Assembly: GCA_021785405.1 (NCBI GenBank)
Contig: JAJYFF010000006.1
Coordinates: 1-64,000 of the forward strand
Origin: Pseudomonadota bacterium
GTDB taxonomy: Bacteria; Pseudomonadota; Gammaproteobacteria; Steroidobacterales; Steroidobacteraceae
Length of the DNA: 64,000 nucleotides
Direction of reading: 5' to 3'
Positions 26,644-35,922 of the stretch are shown here, in pieces. The translations under genes and the position numbers were made by a program. The stretch's first letter is position 1. The number at the start of each line of letters is the position of its first letter. Under the pieces are notes generated by a model that was not told the DNA's origin, did not search any database, and saw only the letters and a program-made list of their open reading frames with translations.

Positions 26644-28437
26644 TCAACGATACCCGCGTGCCTGCAGCGTGAAAAGCCGCGCATAGCGGCCGTCGAGCCG
26701 CATCAAGTCCTCGTGCGCGCCGCGTTCGACGATCCGTCCCGCCTCGAGCACGAGGATCTGGTCGGCCATCCGCACGGTCGAGAAGCGGTGCGAGATCACG
26801 ATCGCGATCCGCTGTCGGGTCAACGCGCGGAAGTGCTCGAACACCTGGGCCTCCGCGCTCGCATCGATCGACGCGGTCGGCTCGTCGAGCACGAGGATGT
26901 CCGCGTCCTTGCGCATGAACGCGCGCGCGAGCGCGATCTTCTGCCACTGCCCACCCGAGAGTTCGCGGCCGTCGTCGAACCACTTGCCGAGCTGTGTTTG
27001 ATAACCCCGGGGCAGCTGATCGACGAATTCCGCCGCGAGACCCTGCGTCGCCGCCTCGCGCCACCGCGATTCGTCCTCGAAGGCCTGCTCGTCGCCGGCG
27101 CCGATGTTCTCGCCGACCCGCATCTGGTAGCGGGCGAAGTCCTGGAAGATCACGCCGATCCGCCGACGCAGCGTCCGTTCGTCCCATTCGACGAGGTCCA
27201 GGCCGTCGAGCAGGATCCGCCCGCGCGTCGGCCGGTACAGCCGCGTCAGCAGCTTGATCAAGGTGGTCTTGCCCGAACCGTTCTCGCCGACCAGCGCGAG
27301 GCTCTCGCCCGGACGCACGTGCAGGTCGATCGCCTGCAGCGCCGGGGCCGCCGCACCGGGATACACGAAATCGACGCCTTCGAAACGCACGCCGTCGCCG
27401 GGCAGCGGCCCCGCCTGCGCGCTGCCGCCGGGCGGGCCGACCGGCTGCTCGAGGTACTCGAAGAGATTCGACAGGTAGAGATTGTCCTCGTACATGCCGC
27501 TGATCGCGGACAGCGCCGCGCCGACCGCCGTCTGTCCCTGGCGGAACAGCGCGAGATACATCGTCATCTGGCCGAGCGTGATCGCGCCGCCGATGGTCTC
27601 CGCGGCGATCCACGCATAGCCGCCGTAGAGCGCCGCGGTGCCGAACAGTCCGAGACCGAGCCCCCATGCGTCGCGACGGATCGACAGGTTACGGTCCGCG
27701 ACGTAGAGCCGGGCGAAGATCTGCTGGTACCGGCCGAGCAGGCGCTCGCCGAGTCCGAACAGCTTGACCTCCTTCGCATGGTCCTCGCGCGCGAGCACCG
27801 ATTCGAGGTACAGCTGCATCCGCGTTTCCGGCACGCGCCAGCGGAACAGTCGGAACGCCTCGCCCGAGAAGCGCGCTTCGGCGAAGAACGCCGGCAATCC
27901 GGCCGCGGCGAGCAGCGCCACGGCCCAGGGCGAGAACTTGATCAGCAGGCCGCCGAACGAGATCAGCGAGATCGCGTTCTGGATCAGGCCGAAGGTGCGC
28001 ATCACCAGGCTGAGGGGCCGGCTGGAGGCTTCGCGCCGCGCACGGGTCAGCTTGTCGTAGAACTGCGAGTCCTCGAACTGCTCGAGCTCGAGGCTCAGCG
28101 CCTTGTCGAGGATCATCACGTTGACGCGCTGTCCGAGCTGCGCGCGCAACAGCGATTGCGCGAGCGACAAGCCTCGCGCGGCGGCCGCGGCCGAGGCGAC
28201 GCACAGCGCTTCGAGACCGACGTAGGTCCACACGCGCGCGAGCTCGAAGGTGCCGTGGTGGCGGTGGACCGCGGCCGCGTGCACGACGGCGTCGACGATC
28301 AACGAGCCGACGTACGCGATCGCCGCGGGCAGGAGGCCGGCGACGGCCGTCAGCCCGATGAGGGCGATCGACAGGCCGCGGTTCGTCGTCCACACGAGCG
28401 CGAGCGCGCGGCGCCCGTAGACGAAGACGCCGAGCAA
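26644..28437 (-). CDS. ABC exporter with fused membrane and ATPase domains (MsbA-like)
   Basis: A protein of about 597 residues. Six membrane helices lie in residues 1-330. The ATPase domain has GENGSGKTTLIKLLTRLY, FQDFARYQMRVGENIGAG (Q-loop), LSGGQWQKIALARAFM, ILVLDEPTASID and the switch His in VISHRFS. No ATG or GTG exists between the upstream stop and the first helix; TTG 28437 is the likely start, with GTG 28395 as alternative. The family exports lipids, peptides or drugs. No peptidase C39 domain is present. Substrate unknown. Confidence 0.88.
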   Translation of the reverse strand: MLGVFVYGRRALALVWTTNRGLSIALIGLTAVAGLLPAAIAYVGSLIVDAVVHAAAVHRHHGTFELARVWTYVGLEALCVASAAAAARGLSLAQSLLRAQLGQRVNVMILDKALSLELEQFEDSQFYDKLTRARREASSRPLSLVMRTFGLIQNAISLISFGGLLIKFSPWAVALLAAAGLPAFFAEARFSGEAFRLFRWRVPETRMQLYLESVLAREDHAKEVKLFGLGERLLGRYQQIFARLYVADRNLSIRRDAWGLGLGLFGTAALYGGYAWIAAETIGGAITLGQMTMYLALFRQGQTAVGAALSAISGMYEDNLYLSNLFEYLEQPVGPPGGSAQAGPLPGDGVRFEGVDFVYPGAAAPALQAIDLHVRPGESLALVGENGSGKTTLIKLLTRLYRPTRGRILLDGLDLVEWDERTLRRRIGVIFQDFARYQMRVGENIGAGDEQAFEDESRWREAATQGLAAEFVDQLPRGYQTQLGKWFDDGRELSGGQWQKIALARAFMRKDADILVLDEPTASIDASAEAQVFEHFRALTRQRIAIVISHRFSTVRMADQILVLEAGRIVERGAHEDLMRLDGRYARLFTLQARGYR

Positions 28438-28561
28438 ACCGCGCCGAAGCGCGCCCTCGCCGTAGTCCGGCGGCGTGAACCGTCTGTTTCTGGAGATCGC
28501 TCGTCCCCCGTTCGCGACGCCAGACTATAATGGGCGCATCGCTATCAATGGCGGAGCCGCG

Positions 28562-28909
28562 GTGAAATTCAAGTCCCTGCTCGATCGATGGAAGAAGGAA
28601 TCCACGCCGGTGCTCACCGCCGAGGACTATCCGGTGCGTCTGACCCTCGACGACGCGTCCCGGCTCCACGCGCTCGCGGAGCTGTTCCCCGGATACCCGA
28701 TCGAACGCCTGCTGACCGACTTGCTGCATGCGGCGCTCGACGAAGTGGCCGCGTCGATGCCGTACGAGCCGGGACCGAAGGTGATCTCGCGCGACGATCA
28801 AGGCGATCCGGTCTACGAGGACGTCGGGCTCACGCCGCGCTTCGTCGAGGCGAGCCGCCGGTACAAGAAGGATCTCGAGGCCGCGGCGAAGCCGCCACGG
28901 TCGTCTTGA
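28562..28909 (+). CDS. Conserved small protein, often labelled type 1 pili tip component
   Basis: A 115-residue acidic, mainly helical protein. GTG 28562 follows GGCGGAG. Features: VKFKSLLDRWKKESTPVLTA at the start, LFPGYPIERLLTDLLHAALD in the middle, and GDPVYEDVGLTPRFVEASRR near the end. I recall similar proteins in gammaproteobacteria annotated as pilin assembly or type 1 pili tip component, on weak grounds; there is no signal peptide, so an extracellular role is unlikely. A TATAAT hexamer at 28526-28531 may be its -10. It precedes the trp leader. Confidence 0.65.
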   Translation: MKFKSLLDRWKKESTPVLTAEDYPVRLTLDDASRLHALAELFPGYPIERLLTDLLHAALDEVAASMPYEPGPKVISRDDQGDPVYEDVGLTPRFVEASRRYKKDLEAAAKPPRSS

Positions 28910-28935
28910 CGCGGATCGCGGATCGCGGCGATACT
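28906..28935 (+). promoter_or_regulatory. Candidate trp operon promoter
   Basis: TTGACG (28906-28911) and GATACT (28930-28935) are 18 nt apart. The spacer contains a GCGGATC direct repeat. The predicted transcription start (about 28942) falls next to the AUG of the leader peptide at 28943, which would make the leader mRNA leaderless or nearly so. Confidence 0.5.
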
Positions 28936-28942
28936 GCGCCCG

Positions 28943-28996
28943 ATGAGTGAACCGCGACACGATTCGTTCGCCCGATGGTGGCGTAGCCCGTCTTAA
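28943..28996 (+). CDS. trpL: trp operon leader peptide (attenuation)
   Basis: A 17-codon frame, MSEPRHDSFARWWRSPS, with two adjacent Trp codons at 12 and 13, ends 55 nt before an intrinsic terminator that precedes trpE. Tandem Trp codons in a short leader followed by a terminator is the classical arrangement for ribosome-mediated attenuation: stalling at scarce Trp-tRNA would favour an antiterminator. The alternative pairing itself was not worked out. No ribosome binding site is seen, in line with a transcript starting at the AUG. Confidence 0.85.
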   Translation: MSEPRHDSFARWWRSPS

Positions 28997-29051
28997 GGAG
29001 AGGGGCCTGGCCGGTTTCGCTTAAAACATCCGTCGTTCGATAGATCACCAG

Positions 29052-29086
29052 AACCCATCTCCGACTCAGCCGGTGATGGGTTTTTT
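29052..29086 (+). terminator. trp attenuator (intrinsic terminator)
   Basis: AACCCATC (29052-29059) pairs with GATGGGTT (29075-29082), continued inside by a T-T mismatch and CCG/CGG. The T-run 29081-29086 follows directly. It sits 34 nt before trpE and would stop transcription when leader translation runs smoothly. Confidence 0.92.
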
Positions 29087-29119
29087 GTTGCCCATGGATT
29101 TCGCTGCGGGACATCGCAC

Positions 29120-30505
29120 ATGCAAGCGCCTTTCGACATCGCCGCCGACCTCGATACCCCGGTCTCCGCGTATCTGAAGCTCGCGCCGTTCCGGCCCCGG
29201 TTCCTGCTGGAGAGCGTCGAGGGCGGCGAACGGCTGGCGCGCTATTCGTTCATCGGCTTCGGAGATTGTCTGGAGGTGCGGATCGACGCAGGCGGCGTCG
29301 CGATCGGTGACGCGCGCGCGCCGCGCCCGCGATCCCGCGGGGAATTCCTCGACGCGCTGCGCACCGCGCTCGCGGCGGCACCGCAACCGAAGCCGGAGTT
29401 GCCGGGGGTTCCGCTGTCCGGCGGACTCGTCGGCTACACCGCCTACGATGCGGTCCGCTACTTCGAGCGTTTGCCCGGTCGCGGGCTCGACGCCACCGCC
29501 GTGCCGCACGCGCATTACGTCGCGCCGAGATCCCTCCTCGTGTTCGATCATCTGACGCGAGGCGTCGCGCTGTTGCACGACGGCAGCGAAGCGGAGCGGC
29601 AGGCGCTGCGGCGCGCGGTCGTCGACGCGTTGCGGGGCGCGGTGCCGGCGGCGCGCGCCGGTGGCCGCTTCTCGCCGGCGACGCCGTCCTTGAGCGAGGC
29701 CGCGCACGCGGCGGGGGTCCGGCGCGCGCAGGAACACATCGCCGCCGGCGACGTCTACCAGCTGGTCCTGTCCTCGCGCTTCGAGGGCGGATGCTCGCTG
29801 TCGCCGTTCGAGGTGTATCGCGCGCTGCGGCTGCTGAATCCGTCGCCCTACATGTACTTCTGCGAGCTCGGCGAGCTCACGGTCGTCGGCTCCTCGCCCG
29901 AGGCGCTCGTGAAGCTCCATCGGGGCGCCGCACAGCTGCGCCCGATCGCCGGATCGCGGCCGCGCGGCGACGATCCGGTGCGCGACGCCGCGCTCGAGGC
30001 GGAGCTGCGGGCCGACCCCAAGGAGAACGCGGAACACGTGATGCTGGTCGACCTCGCGCGCAACGACCTCGGACGCGTCGCGGTCGCCGGCAGCGTCGCG
30101 GTCGACCCGTACCGCGTGATCGAGCGCTACAGCCACGTGATGCACATCGTCAGCGGCGTCGGCGGGCGGCTCGCGCCCGGCCACGATGCATTCGATCTGT
30201 TCGCGGCGACGTTCCCGGCGGGCACCCTGGTCGGCGCGCCGAAGGTGCGTGCGATGCAGATCATCGACGAGCTCGAGCCGGTCGGCCGCGAGCTGTATGG
30301 CGGCACGGTCGGCTACTTCGGCCGGCAAGGCGACATGGACCAGGCGATCACGATTCGCACCCTGGTGTTCCGCGGCGATCGATACAGTTACCAAGCGGGC
30401 GGAGGGATCGTCGCCGACAGCACGCCGCGCGCCGAATACGAAGAGGTGCTCGCGAAGAGTGCGGTGTTGCGCCGCGCGCTGGCGCTCGCCGCGGAGGGGT
30501 TGTGA
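29120..30505 (+). CDS. trpE: Anthranilate synthase component I
   Basis: A 461-residue chorismate-utilising enzyme making anthranilate with TrpG-delivered ammonia. The feedback (tryptophan-binding) motif LLES is at 29-32 in [20 protein letters not shown]. The catalytic domain has [39 protein letters not shown] and [11 protein letters not shown]. It is some 20-30 residues shorter at the N-terminus than typical TrpE, but ATG 29120 is the only sensible start after the attenuator. First structural gene of the complete trp cluster. Confidence 0.95.
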   Translation: MQAPFDIAADLDTPVSAYLKLAPFRPRFLLESVEGGERLARYSFIGFGDCLEVRIDAGGVAIGDARAPRPRSRGEFLDALRTALAAAPQPKPELPGVPLSGGLVGYTAYDAVRYFERLPGRGLDATAVPHAHYVAPRSLLVFDHLTRGVALLHDGSEAERQALRRAVVDALRGAVPAARAGGRFSPATPSLSEAAHAAGVRRAQEHIAAGDVYQLVLSSRFEGGCSLSPFEVYRALRLLNPSPYMYFCELGELTVVGSSPEALVKLHRGAAQLRPIAGSRPRGDDPVRDAALEAELRADPKENAEHVMLVDLARNDLGRVAVAGSVAVDPYRVIERYSHVMHIVSGVGGRLAPGHDAFDLFAATFPAGTLVGAPKVRAMQIIDELEPVGRELYGGTVGYFGRQGDMDQAITIRTLVFRGDRYSYQAGGGIVADSTPRAEYEEVLAKSAVLRRALALAAEGL

Positions 30506-30507
30506 CC

Positions 30508-31083
<576 letters not shown>

Positions 31084-31085
31084 CG

Positions 31086-32132
31086 GTGTCCACGGCGCGG
31101 GAGATGCTGGAAGCGCTGCTCGATCGGCGCGATCTCGGCGAGGCGCGAGCGGTCGAGCTGCTCGCGGCGCTGGCCGAACCGCAAACCCCGCCGGCGTTCG
31201 CGGGCGCGGTGCTCGCCGCCCTGCGCGCGAAGGGGGTCACCGCGGACGAGCTGCGGGGCTTCGCGCGCGCGATGCGCTCGCTCGCACGCCGACCGGCGAT
31301 CTCGTCGGCGATCGACGCGGTGGACATCGTCGGCACCGGCGGCGATGCCTCGGGCAGCTTGAACCTGTCGACGGGCGCGGCCTTGCTGGCGGCCGCGTGC
31401 GGCCTGCCGGTCGTGAAGCACGGGAACCGCTCCGTGTCGAGCCGCTGCGGCAGCGCCGACGTGATCGAAGCGCTCGGACTGAAGCTGCCGCTCGACGAGC
31501 ACGCCGCCGCGCGCTGCCTCGAGCGCACCGGGTTCACGTTCTTGTTCGCGCCGTACTACCATCCGGCGATGGGCGTGATCGCGCCGGTGCGCCGCGCGCT
31601 CGGCGTGCGCACGGTGTTCAATCTGCTCGGGCCGCTGACGAATCCGGCGGCGCCGCGGTTCCGAGTGATCGGCGCGTACGACGCGCCGACCGCGCAGCTG
31701 ATCGCGCGCACCCTGCTCGGCACGGAAGTCGAGCGCGCCTGGGTCGTGCACGGTGCGGCCGGCTGGGACGAGGCGACGCCGATCGGCGCGTTCGATGCGC
31801 ACGAGGTCGGCGACGGCCGGATCGAGACGCGGCGGATCGACCCGCTGGCGTTCGGCCTGCCGGCCTGTACCCCCGCCGACCTCGCGGGTGGCGATGCGCA
31901 AGCCAACGCCGCGGCGCTGCGCGCGGTGTTCGAGCGGCGCGACCGCGGGCCGCACCGTGACGCGCTCGCGCTGCAAGCCGGCATCGCGCTGCTCGTCGCG
32001 GGGCGCGCGGCGACGCTCGCCGAGGGGATCGAGCGCGCCCGGCAGGCCGTCGATGGCGGGCGCGCCGGCGACTGGCTCGCGGAGTTCACGCGGCATGCGG
32101 CGTCGATCGACGGTCCAGCGGGGGACGGATGA
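31086..32132 (+). CDS. trpD: Anthranilate phosphoribosyltransferase
   Basis: A 348-residue enzyme transferring phosphoribose from PRPP to anthranilate. The GTG at 31086 follows GAAGG. Motifs: VDIVGTGGDASGSLNLSTG with the PRPP-binding GTGGD (about 79-98), KHGNRSVSSRCGSADVIEAL, and ALGVRTVFNLLGPLTNPA. Full length. ATGA overlap with trpC. Confidence 0.96.
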   Translation: MSTAREMLEALLDRRDLGEARAVELLAALAEPQTPPAFAGAVLAALRAKGVTADELRGFARAMRSLARRPAISSAIDAVDIVGTGGDASGSLNLSTGAALLAAACGLPVVKHGNRSVSSRCGSADVIEALGLKLPLDEHAAARCLERTGFTFLFAPYYHPAMGVIAPVRRALGVRTVFNLLGPLTNPAAPRFRVIGAYDAPTAQLIARTLLGTEVERAWVVHGAAGWDEATPIGAFDAHEVGDGRIETRRIDPLAFGLPACTPADLAGGDAQANAAALRAVFERRDRGPHRDALALQAGIALLVAGRAATLAEGIERARQAVDGGRAGDWLAEFTRHAASIDGPAGDG

Positions 32133-32962
32133 ACGGGTTTCTCGACGACATGGGACGTGCGAGCCGCGTGCGGGCCGACGCCGCGCGCGCCAAGGAACCG
32201 ACCGCGGCCCTCGAACGGCGCGCGGCGGCCACGCCGGCGGCCCCGCCGCTCGCGCTCGCGCCCGGGGGCTTCGACGTGATCGCGGAAATCAAGCGCCGCT
32301 CGCCGGCCGCCGGCGCGCTCGCGGCCGCGGGCGACGATGGGCTCGACCGCGCGCGCGACTACGCGCGCGCGGGCGCCGTCGCGGTCTCCGTGCTCACCGA
32401 GCCGACCCGCTTCGACGGCGAGCTCGGGCACCTCGAGGCCGTCGCGGCGGCGCTGCGGCCGTTCGGCGTCCCGGCGATGCGCAAGGATTTCCTGGTCGAT
32501 CCCTACCAGGTGCTCGAGGCGCGTGCCGCGGGTGCGGGCGGAGTCTTGCTGATCCTCCGGATGCTGTCGGCCGCGCAATGTGCGGAGCTGCTCGATGTCG
32601 CGGAGCGCTGCGGATTGTTCGTGCTGCTCGAAGCGTTCGATGCCGACGAACTCGCCCGCGCCGGCGAGCTCGCGCGCGCCCGCGCCGGCCGCGGCACGTG
32701 GCTCGTCGGCTTGAACTGTCGAGACCTGCAGACGCTCGCGGTGGTACCGGCCCGCTTCGCGGAGCTGGCGCCGTCGCTGCCCACGGCGGCGCCCGTGGTC
32801 GCCGAGAGCGGCATCGCGACCGCGGCGGACGCCCGACGTCTGCGGCAGCTCGGCTATCGGCTCGCGCTGGTCGGCTCGGCGCTGATGACGCATCCGGAGC
32901 CGGCGGGCTGGATCCGTTCGGTGTTGACCGCCGCGCGAACCGACGCGGCTCAAACCGGCTAG
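32129..32962 (+). CDS. trpC: Indole-3-glycerol phosphate synthase
   Basis: A 277-residue TIM-barrel enzyme closing the indole ring. Motifs: FDVIAEIKRRSPAAGAL (about 47-63), AVSVLTEPTRFDGELGHL, MRKDFLVDPYQV, VGLNCRDLQT, VVAESGI and LVGSALM for phosphate binding. The catalytic Glu and Lys of EIKRRSP and of RKDFL are present. Not fused to TrpF. It overlaps trpD by four bases and is followed 9 nt later by trpF. Confidence 0.95.
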   Translation: MNGFLDDMGRASRVRADAARAKEPTAALERRAAATPAAPPLALAPGGFDVIAEIKRRSPAAGALAAAGDDGLDRARDYARAGAVAVSVLTEPTRFDGELGHLEAVAAALRPFGVPAMRKDFLVDPYQVLEARAAGAGGVLLILRMLSAAQCAELLDVAERCGLFVLLEAFDADELARAGELARARAGRGTWLVGLNCRDLQTLAVVPARFAELAPSLPTAAPVVAESGIATAADARRLRQLGYRLALVGSALMTHPEPAGWIRSVLTAARTDAAQTG

Positions 32963-32971
32963 ACTGGCGCC

Positions 32972-33574
32972 ATGTGGATCAAGATCTGTGGGATCACGAG
33001 CGCCGACGCGGTCGCCGCGGCCGTGGCCGCGGACGTCGACGCGATCGGCTTCGTCTTCGCGCCCAGCCCGCGGCAGGTCACGCCCGGACAGGCGGCGCAA
33101 CTCGCCGCGCTCGCGCCGCCCGGCTTGCTCAAGTTCGCGGTCGCGCAACATCCGCTGCAGATGAAAGTCGACGAGATCTGCCGGATCCTGCGCCCGGATT
33201 ATTTTCAGACCGACTTCGAGGACTTGCGCGAGCTGCGGATCGCACCCGGCGTGAAGCTGCTGCCGGTCGTGCGCTTCGGTCGCCAGTCGCCGCACCCGAT
33301 GCCGGCGCGGATCCTGTTCGAGGGACCGACCAGCGGGATCGGCGAACTCGCGGACTGGGGTCGGGCCGCGGAGCTCGCGCACCAGACCGAGTTGATCCTC
33401 GCCGGTGGCCTGTCCGCGGACAACGTCGCGGACGCGATCCGCGCGGTGCGTCCGTTCGGCGTCGACGTGAGCAGTGGCGTCGAATCGGAACCCGGGGTGA
33501 AGGATCCCTACAAGATCGAGCAATTCGTGCGGGCGGTGCGCGACGCGGCGGCCCGGCTGGAGACGGACACATGA
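32972..33574 (+). CDS. trpF: Phosphoribosylanthranilate isomerase
   Basis: A 200-residue TIM-barrel Amadori isomerase. The catalytic Cys is in MWIKICGITSADAV and the Asp in FQTDFEDLREL; the phosphate-binding end has LAGGLSADNV and VDVSSGVESEPGVKD. A TAGACT hexamer at 32961-32966 lies six nt before the ATG. ATGA overlap with trpB. Confidence 0.95.
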   Translation: MWIKICGITSADAVAAAVAADVDAIGFVFAPSPRQVTPGQAAQLAALAPPGLLKFAVAQHPLQMKVDEICRILRPDYFQTDFEDLRELRIAPGVKLLPVVRFGRQSPHPMPARILFEGPTSGIGELADWGRAAELAHQTELILAGGLSADNVADAIRAVRPFGVDVSSGVESEPGVKDPYKIEQFVRAVRDAAARLETDT

Positions 33575-34791
33575 CGAGTGGAGCAGGCGCCGCCGCGAGT
33601 GCCGCGGCGGTCCCGGATCGGCGCGGCCGGTTCGGGCCGTTCGGCGGCCGCTACGTGCCGGAGACGCTGGTCGCGGCGCTCGACCGGCTGCAGGCCGGCG
33701 TCGATCGGTATCTCAAGAACGAGGATTTCCAGGCCGAGTTCAAGCAGGAACTCGCGAGCTGGGTCGGGCGGCCGACCGCGTTGACCCACGCCCCCACGCT
33801 CAGCCGCCGCTGGGGCGCGGACGTCTGGTTGAAGCGCGAGGACCTTGCGCACACCGGCGCGCACAAGATCAACAACGCCATCGGGCAGACGCTGCTCGCG
33901 AAGCGGCTCGGCGCGAAGCGCATCATCGCGGAGACCGGTGCGGGCCAGCACGGGGTCGCGAGCGCGGCCGCCGCGGCGCGCCTCGGCATGCCGTGTACCG
34001 TCTACATGGGCGCGGTCGATGTCGAACGACAGGCGCCGAACGTCGGCCGGATGAAACTGTTCGGTGCGACCGTGGTGCCGGTCACGAGCGGCGACGCGAC
34101 CTTGCGCGTCGCGATCGACGAAGCCCTGCGCGATTGGGTCGCCGATCCCGAGAGCACCTACTATTCGATCGGATCCGCGATCGGACCGCATCCGTATCCG
34201 TATCTCGTGCGGGAACTGCAGGCGGTGATCGGGCGCGAGGCGCGCGCGCAGATGCTCGAGCGGACCGGCGCGCTGCCGGACGCCGCGTTCGCGTGCGTCG
34301 GCGGCGGCTCGAATGCGATCGGCTTGTTCCATCCGTTCCTCGAGGACGCGAGCGTGCACTTGATCGGCATCGAGGCGGGCGGCCGCGGTGCGGGGCTCGG
34401 CGACAACGCCGCGTCGTTGACCTACGGGACCCCCGGCGTCCTGCAGGGGAGCTACACGCTGATCCTGCAGGACGAGCACGGCCAAGTGCGCGAGACCCAT
34501 TCGGTATCGGCCGGTCTCGATTATTCGGGGGTCGGCCCGGAGCACGCGTACCTGCTGCGGACGGGGCGGGTCGTGTACGAGGCGGCGAGCGACGCCGACG
34601 CGCTCGACGCGCTGGTCGAATGTGCGCGCTGCGAAGGCATCCTGCCGGCGATCGAGACCGCGCACGCATTCGCGGGCGCGCGGCGGTACGCCGCGGCCCA
34701 TCCCGGCGCACGGATCCTGATCGGCTGCTCCGGACGCGGCGACAAGGACCTGTCGATCTTGCAGCGGACCGTGCTCGAGGGCCTCGCGTGA
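33571..34791 (+). CDS. trpB: Tryptophan synthase beta chain
   Basis: A 406-residue PLP enzyme joining indole and serine. The PLP-lysine is in HTGAHKINNAIGQT (about 95-108), the catalytic Glu in AETGAGQHGVA-like EKTGAGQHGVASAA, and the PLP-phosphate loop in GGGSNAIG. PFGGRYVPETL at the N-terminus is typical of TrpB1 that pairs with TrpA. ATG 33571 overlaps trpF; the stop overlaps the trpA GTG. Confidence 0.97.
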   Translation: MTSGAGAAASAAAVPDRRGRFGPFGGRYVPETLVAALDRLQAGVDRYLKNEDFQAEFKQELASWVGRPTALTHAPTLSRRWGADVWLKREDLAHTGAHKINNAIGQTLLAKRLGAKRIIAETGAGQHGVASAAAAARLGMPCTVYMGAVDVERQAPNVGRMKLFGATVVPVTSGDATLRVAIDEALRDWVADPESTYYSIGSAIGPHPYPYLVRELQAVIGREARAQMLERTGALPDAAFACVGGGSNAIGLFHPFLEDASVHLIGIEAGGRGAGLGDNAASLTYGTPGVLQGSYTLILQDEHGQVRETHSVSAGLDYSGVGPEHAYLLRTGRVVYEAASDADALDALVECARCEGILPAIETAHAFAGARRYAAAHPGARILIGCSGRGDKDLSILQRTVLEGLA

Positions 34792-35561
34792 GCGTCGCGC
34801 CGCACGTACGGATCAGCGCCGCGATCACGGCGGCGCGTGACGCCGGTCGGATCGCGCTGGTCGGATTCCTGACCGCCGGCTTTCCCAGCCGGGACCGGTT
34901 CCGCGCCGATCTCGCCGCGGTCGCCGCGGCCGCCGACGTCGTCGAAGTCGGGGTGCCGTTCAGCGATCCGATGGCGGATGGCACGACGATCCAGCGCGCG
35001 AGCTTCGGCGCGCTCGCGAACGGCGTGACCTTGCCGTGGATCCTCGGCGAAGTCGCGGCGGTCGCCGCCGCGGGCGGCGCGCCGATCCTGTTGATGAGCT
35101 ATTTGAATCCCCTGCTCGCCCACGGGCTCGAGCGCCTGCCGGAGGCCGCCGCCGCCGCGGGGGTTGCCGGATTCATCGTCCCCGACCTGCCGTTCGAGGA
35201 ACGGGCGGAGCTGAAGGGCGCGCTCGATCGCGAAGGCCTCGCGCTCGTGCAGATGGTCACGCCGGTGACCCCGCCGCCGCGGCTCGAGCGTCTGTGCGCC
35301 GATGCCCGGGGCTTCGTGTACGCGGTCACGATGACCGGCACCACCGGTCACGCCGCGGCGGTGCCCGACGACGTGCTCGCCTACATGGACCGCGTGCGCG
35401 CCGCGTCGAAGGTGCCGGTCTGCGCGGGCTTCGGGATCCGCTCGCGCGAGCAGGTCACGCGGTTCGCCGGCCACGTCGACGGTGTCGTGGTCGGATCGGC
35501 GCTGGTCGAGACGCTCGAGCGCGGCGAGGACCCGCGCGCGTTCCTCGCCTCGCTGCGCTGA
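34788..35561 (+). CDS. trpA: Tryptophan synthase alpha chain
   Basis: A 257-residue TIM-barrel lyase that cleaves indole-3-glycerol phosphate to indole, passed to TrpB. The catalytic Glu is in VVEVGVPFSDPMADG and Asp is in the same loop (about 49-63); TGTTGHAAAVP and AGFGIRSREQV form the phosphate site. GTG start overlapping trpB. Last biosynthetic gene of the seven-gene trp run. Confidence 0.96.
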   Translation: MSVAPHVRISAAITAARDAGRIALVGFLTAGFPSRDRFRADLAAVAAAADVVEVGVPFSDPMADGTTIQRASFGALANGVTLPWILGEVAAVAAAGGAPILLMSYLNPLLAHGLERLPEAAAAAGVAGFIVPDLPFEERAELKGALDREGLALVQMVTPVTPPPRLERLCADARGFVYAVTMTGTTGHAAAVPDDVLAYMDRVRAASKVPVCAGFGIRSREQVTRFAGHVDGVVVGSALVETLERGEDPRAFLASLR

Positions 35562-35595
35562 GGCGCCGACGGGATCGCGCCGTGGCGCGCGCGCG

Positions 35596-35910
35596 ATGAA
35601 ACGGGTGTATCGAGCGGCGACGCTGGTCGACGTCGCGCACGCCCGCAACCTGTTGACCGCCGCGGGGATCCCGAGCGAGATCCGCAATCAGTTCCTCGCC
35701 GGCGCGGCCGGCGACCTGCCGATGTTCGAGACCTGGCCGCAGCTGCTCGTCGATGAGATCGACGAAGCCCGCGCGCTCGCGGTGCTGCAGCGCGCGCGGC
35801 GACCGGTCGAGGGCGAGGCGTGGACCTGCCGGCAGTGCGGCGAACGCCTGGAACCCCAGTTCACCGCCTGCTGGCGCTGCGGGACGGAAGCCGAGGAGCC
35901 TCGGCGCTGA
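35596..35910 (+). CDS. DUF2007 protein with C-terminal zinc ribbon
   Basis: A 104-residue protein. The first 70 residues match the DUF2007 pattern (MKRVYRAATLVDVAHARNLL, EIRNQFLAGAAGDLP, PQLLVDEIDEARAL), seen as a putative signal-transducing domain related to P-II-like folds. The tail has two Cys pairs, CRQCGERL and CWRCG, a likely zinc ribbon. It lies 34 nt after trpA on the same strand. Role unknown. Confidence 0.85.
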   Translation: MKRVYRAATLVDVAHARNLLTAAGIPSEIRNQFLAGAAGDLPMFETWPQLLVDEIDEARALAVLQRARRPVEGEAWTCRQCGERLEPQFTACWRCGTEAEEPRR

Positions 35911-35922
35911 GCGAGGCGGCGC

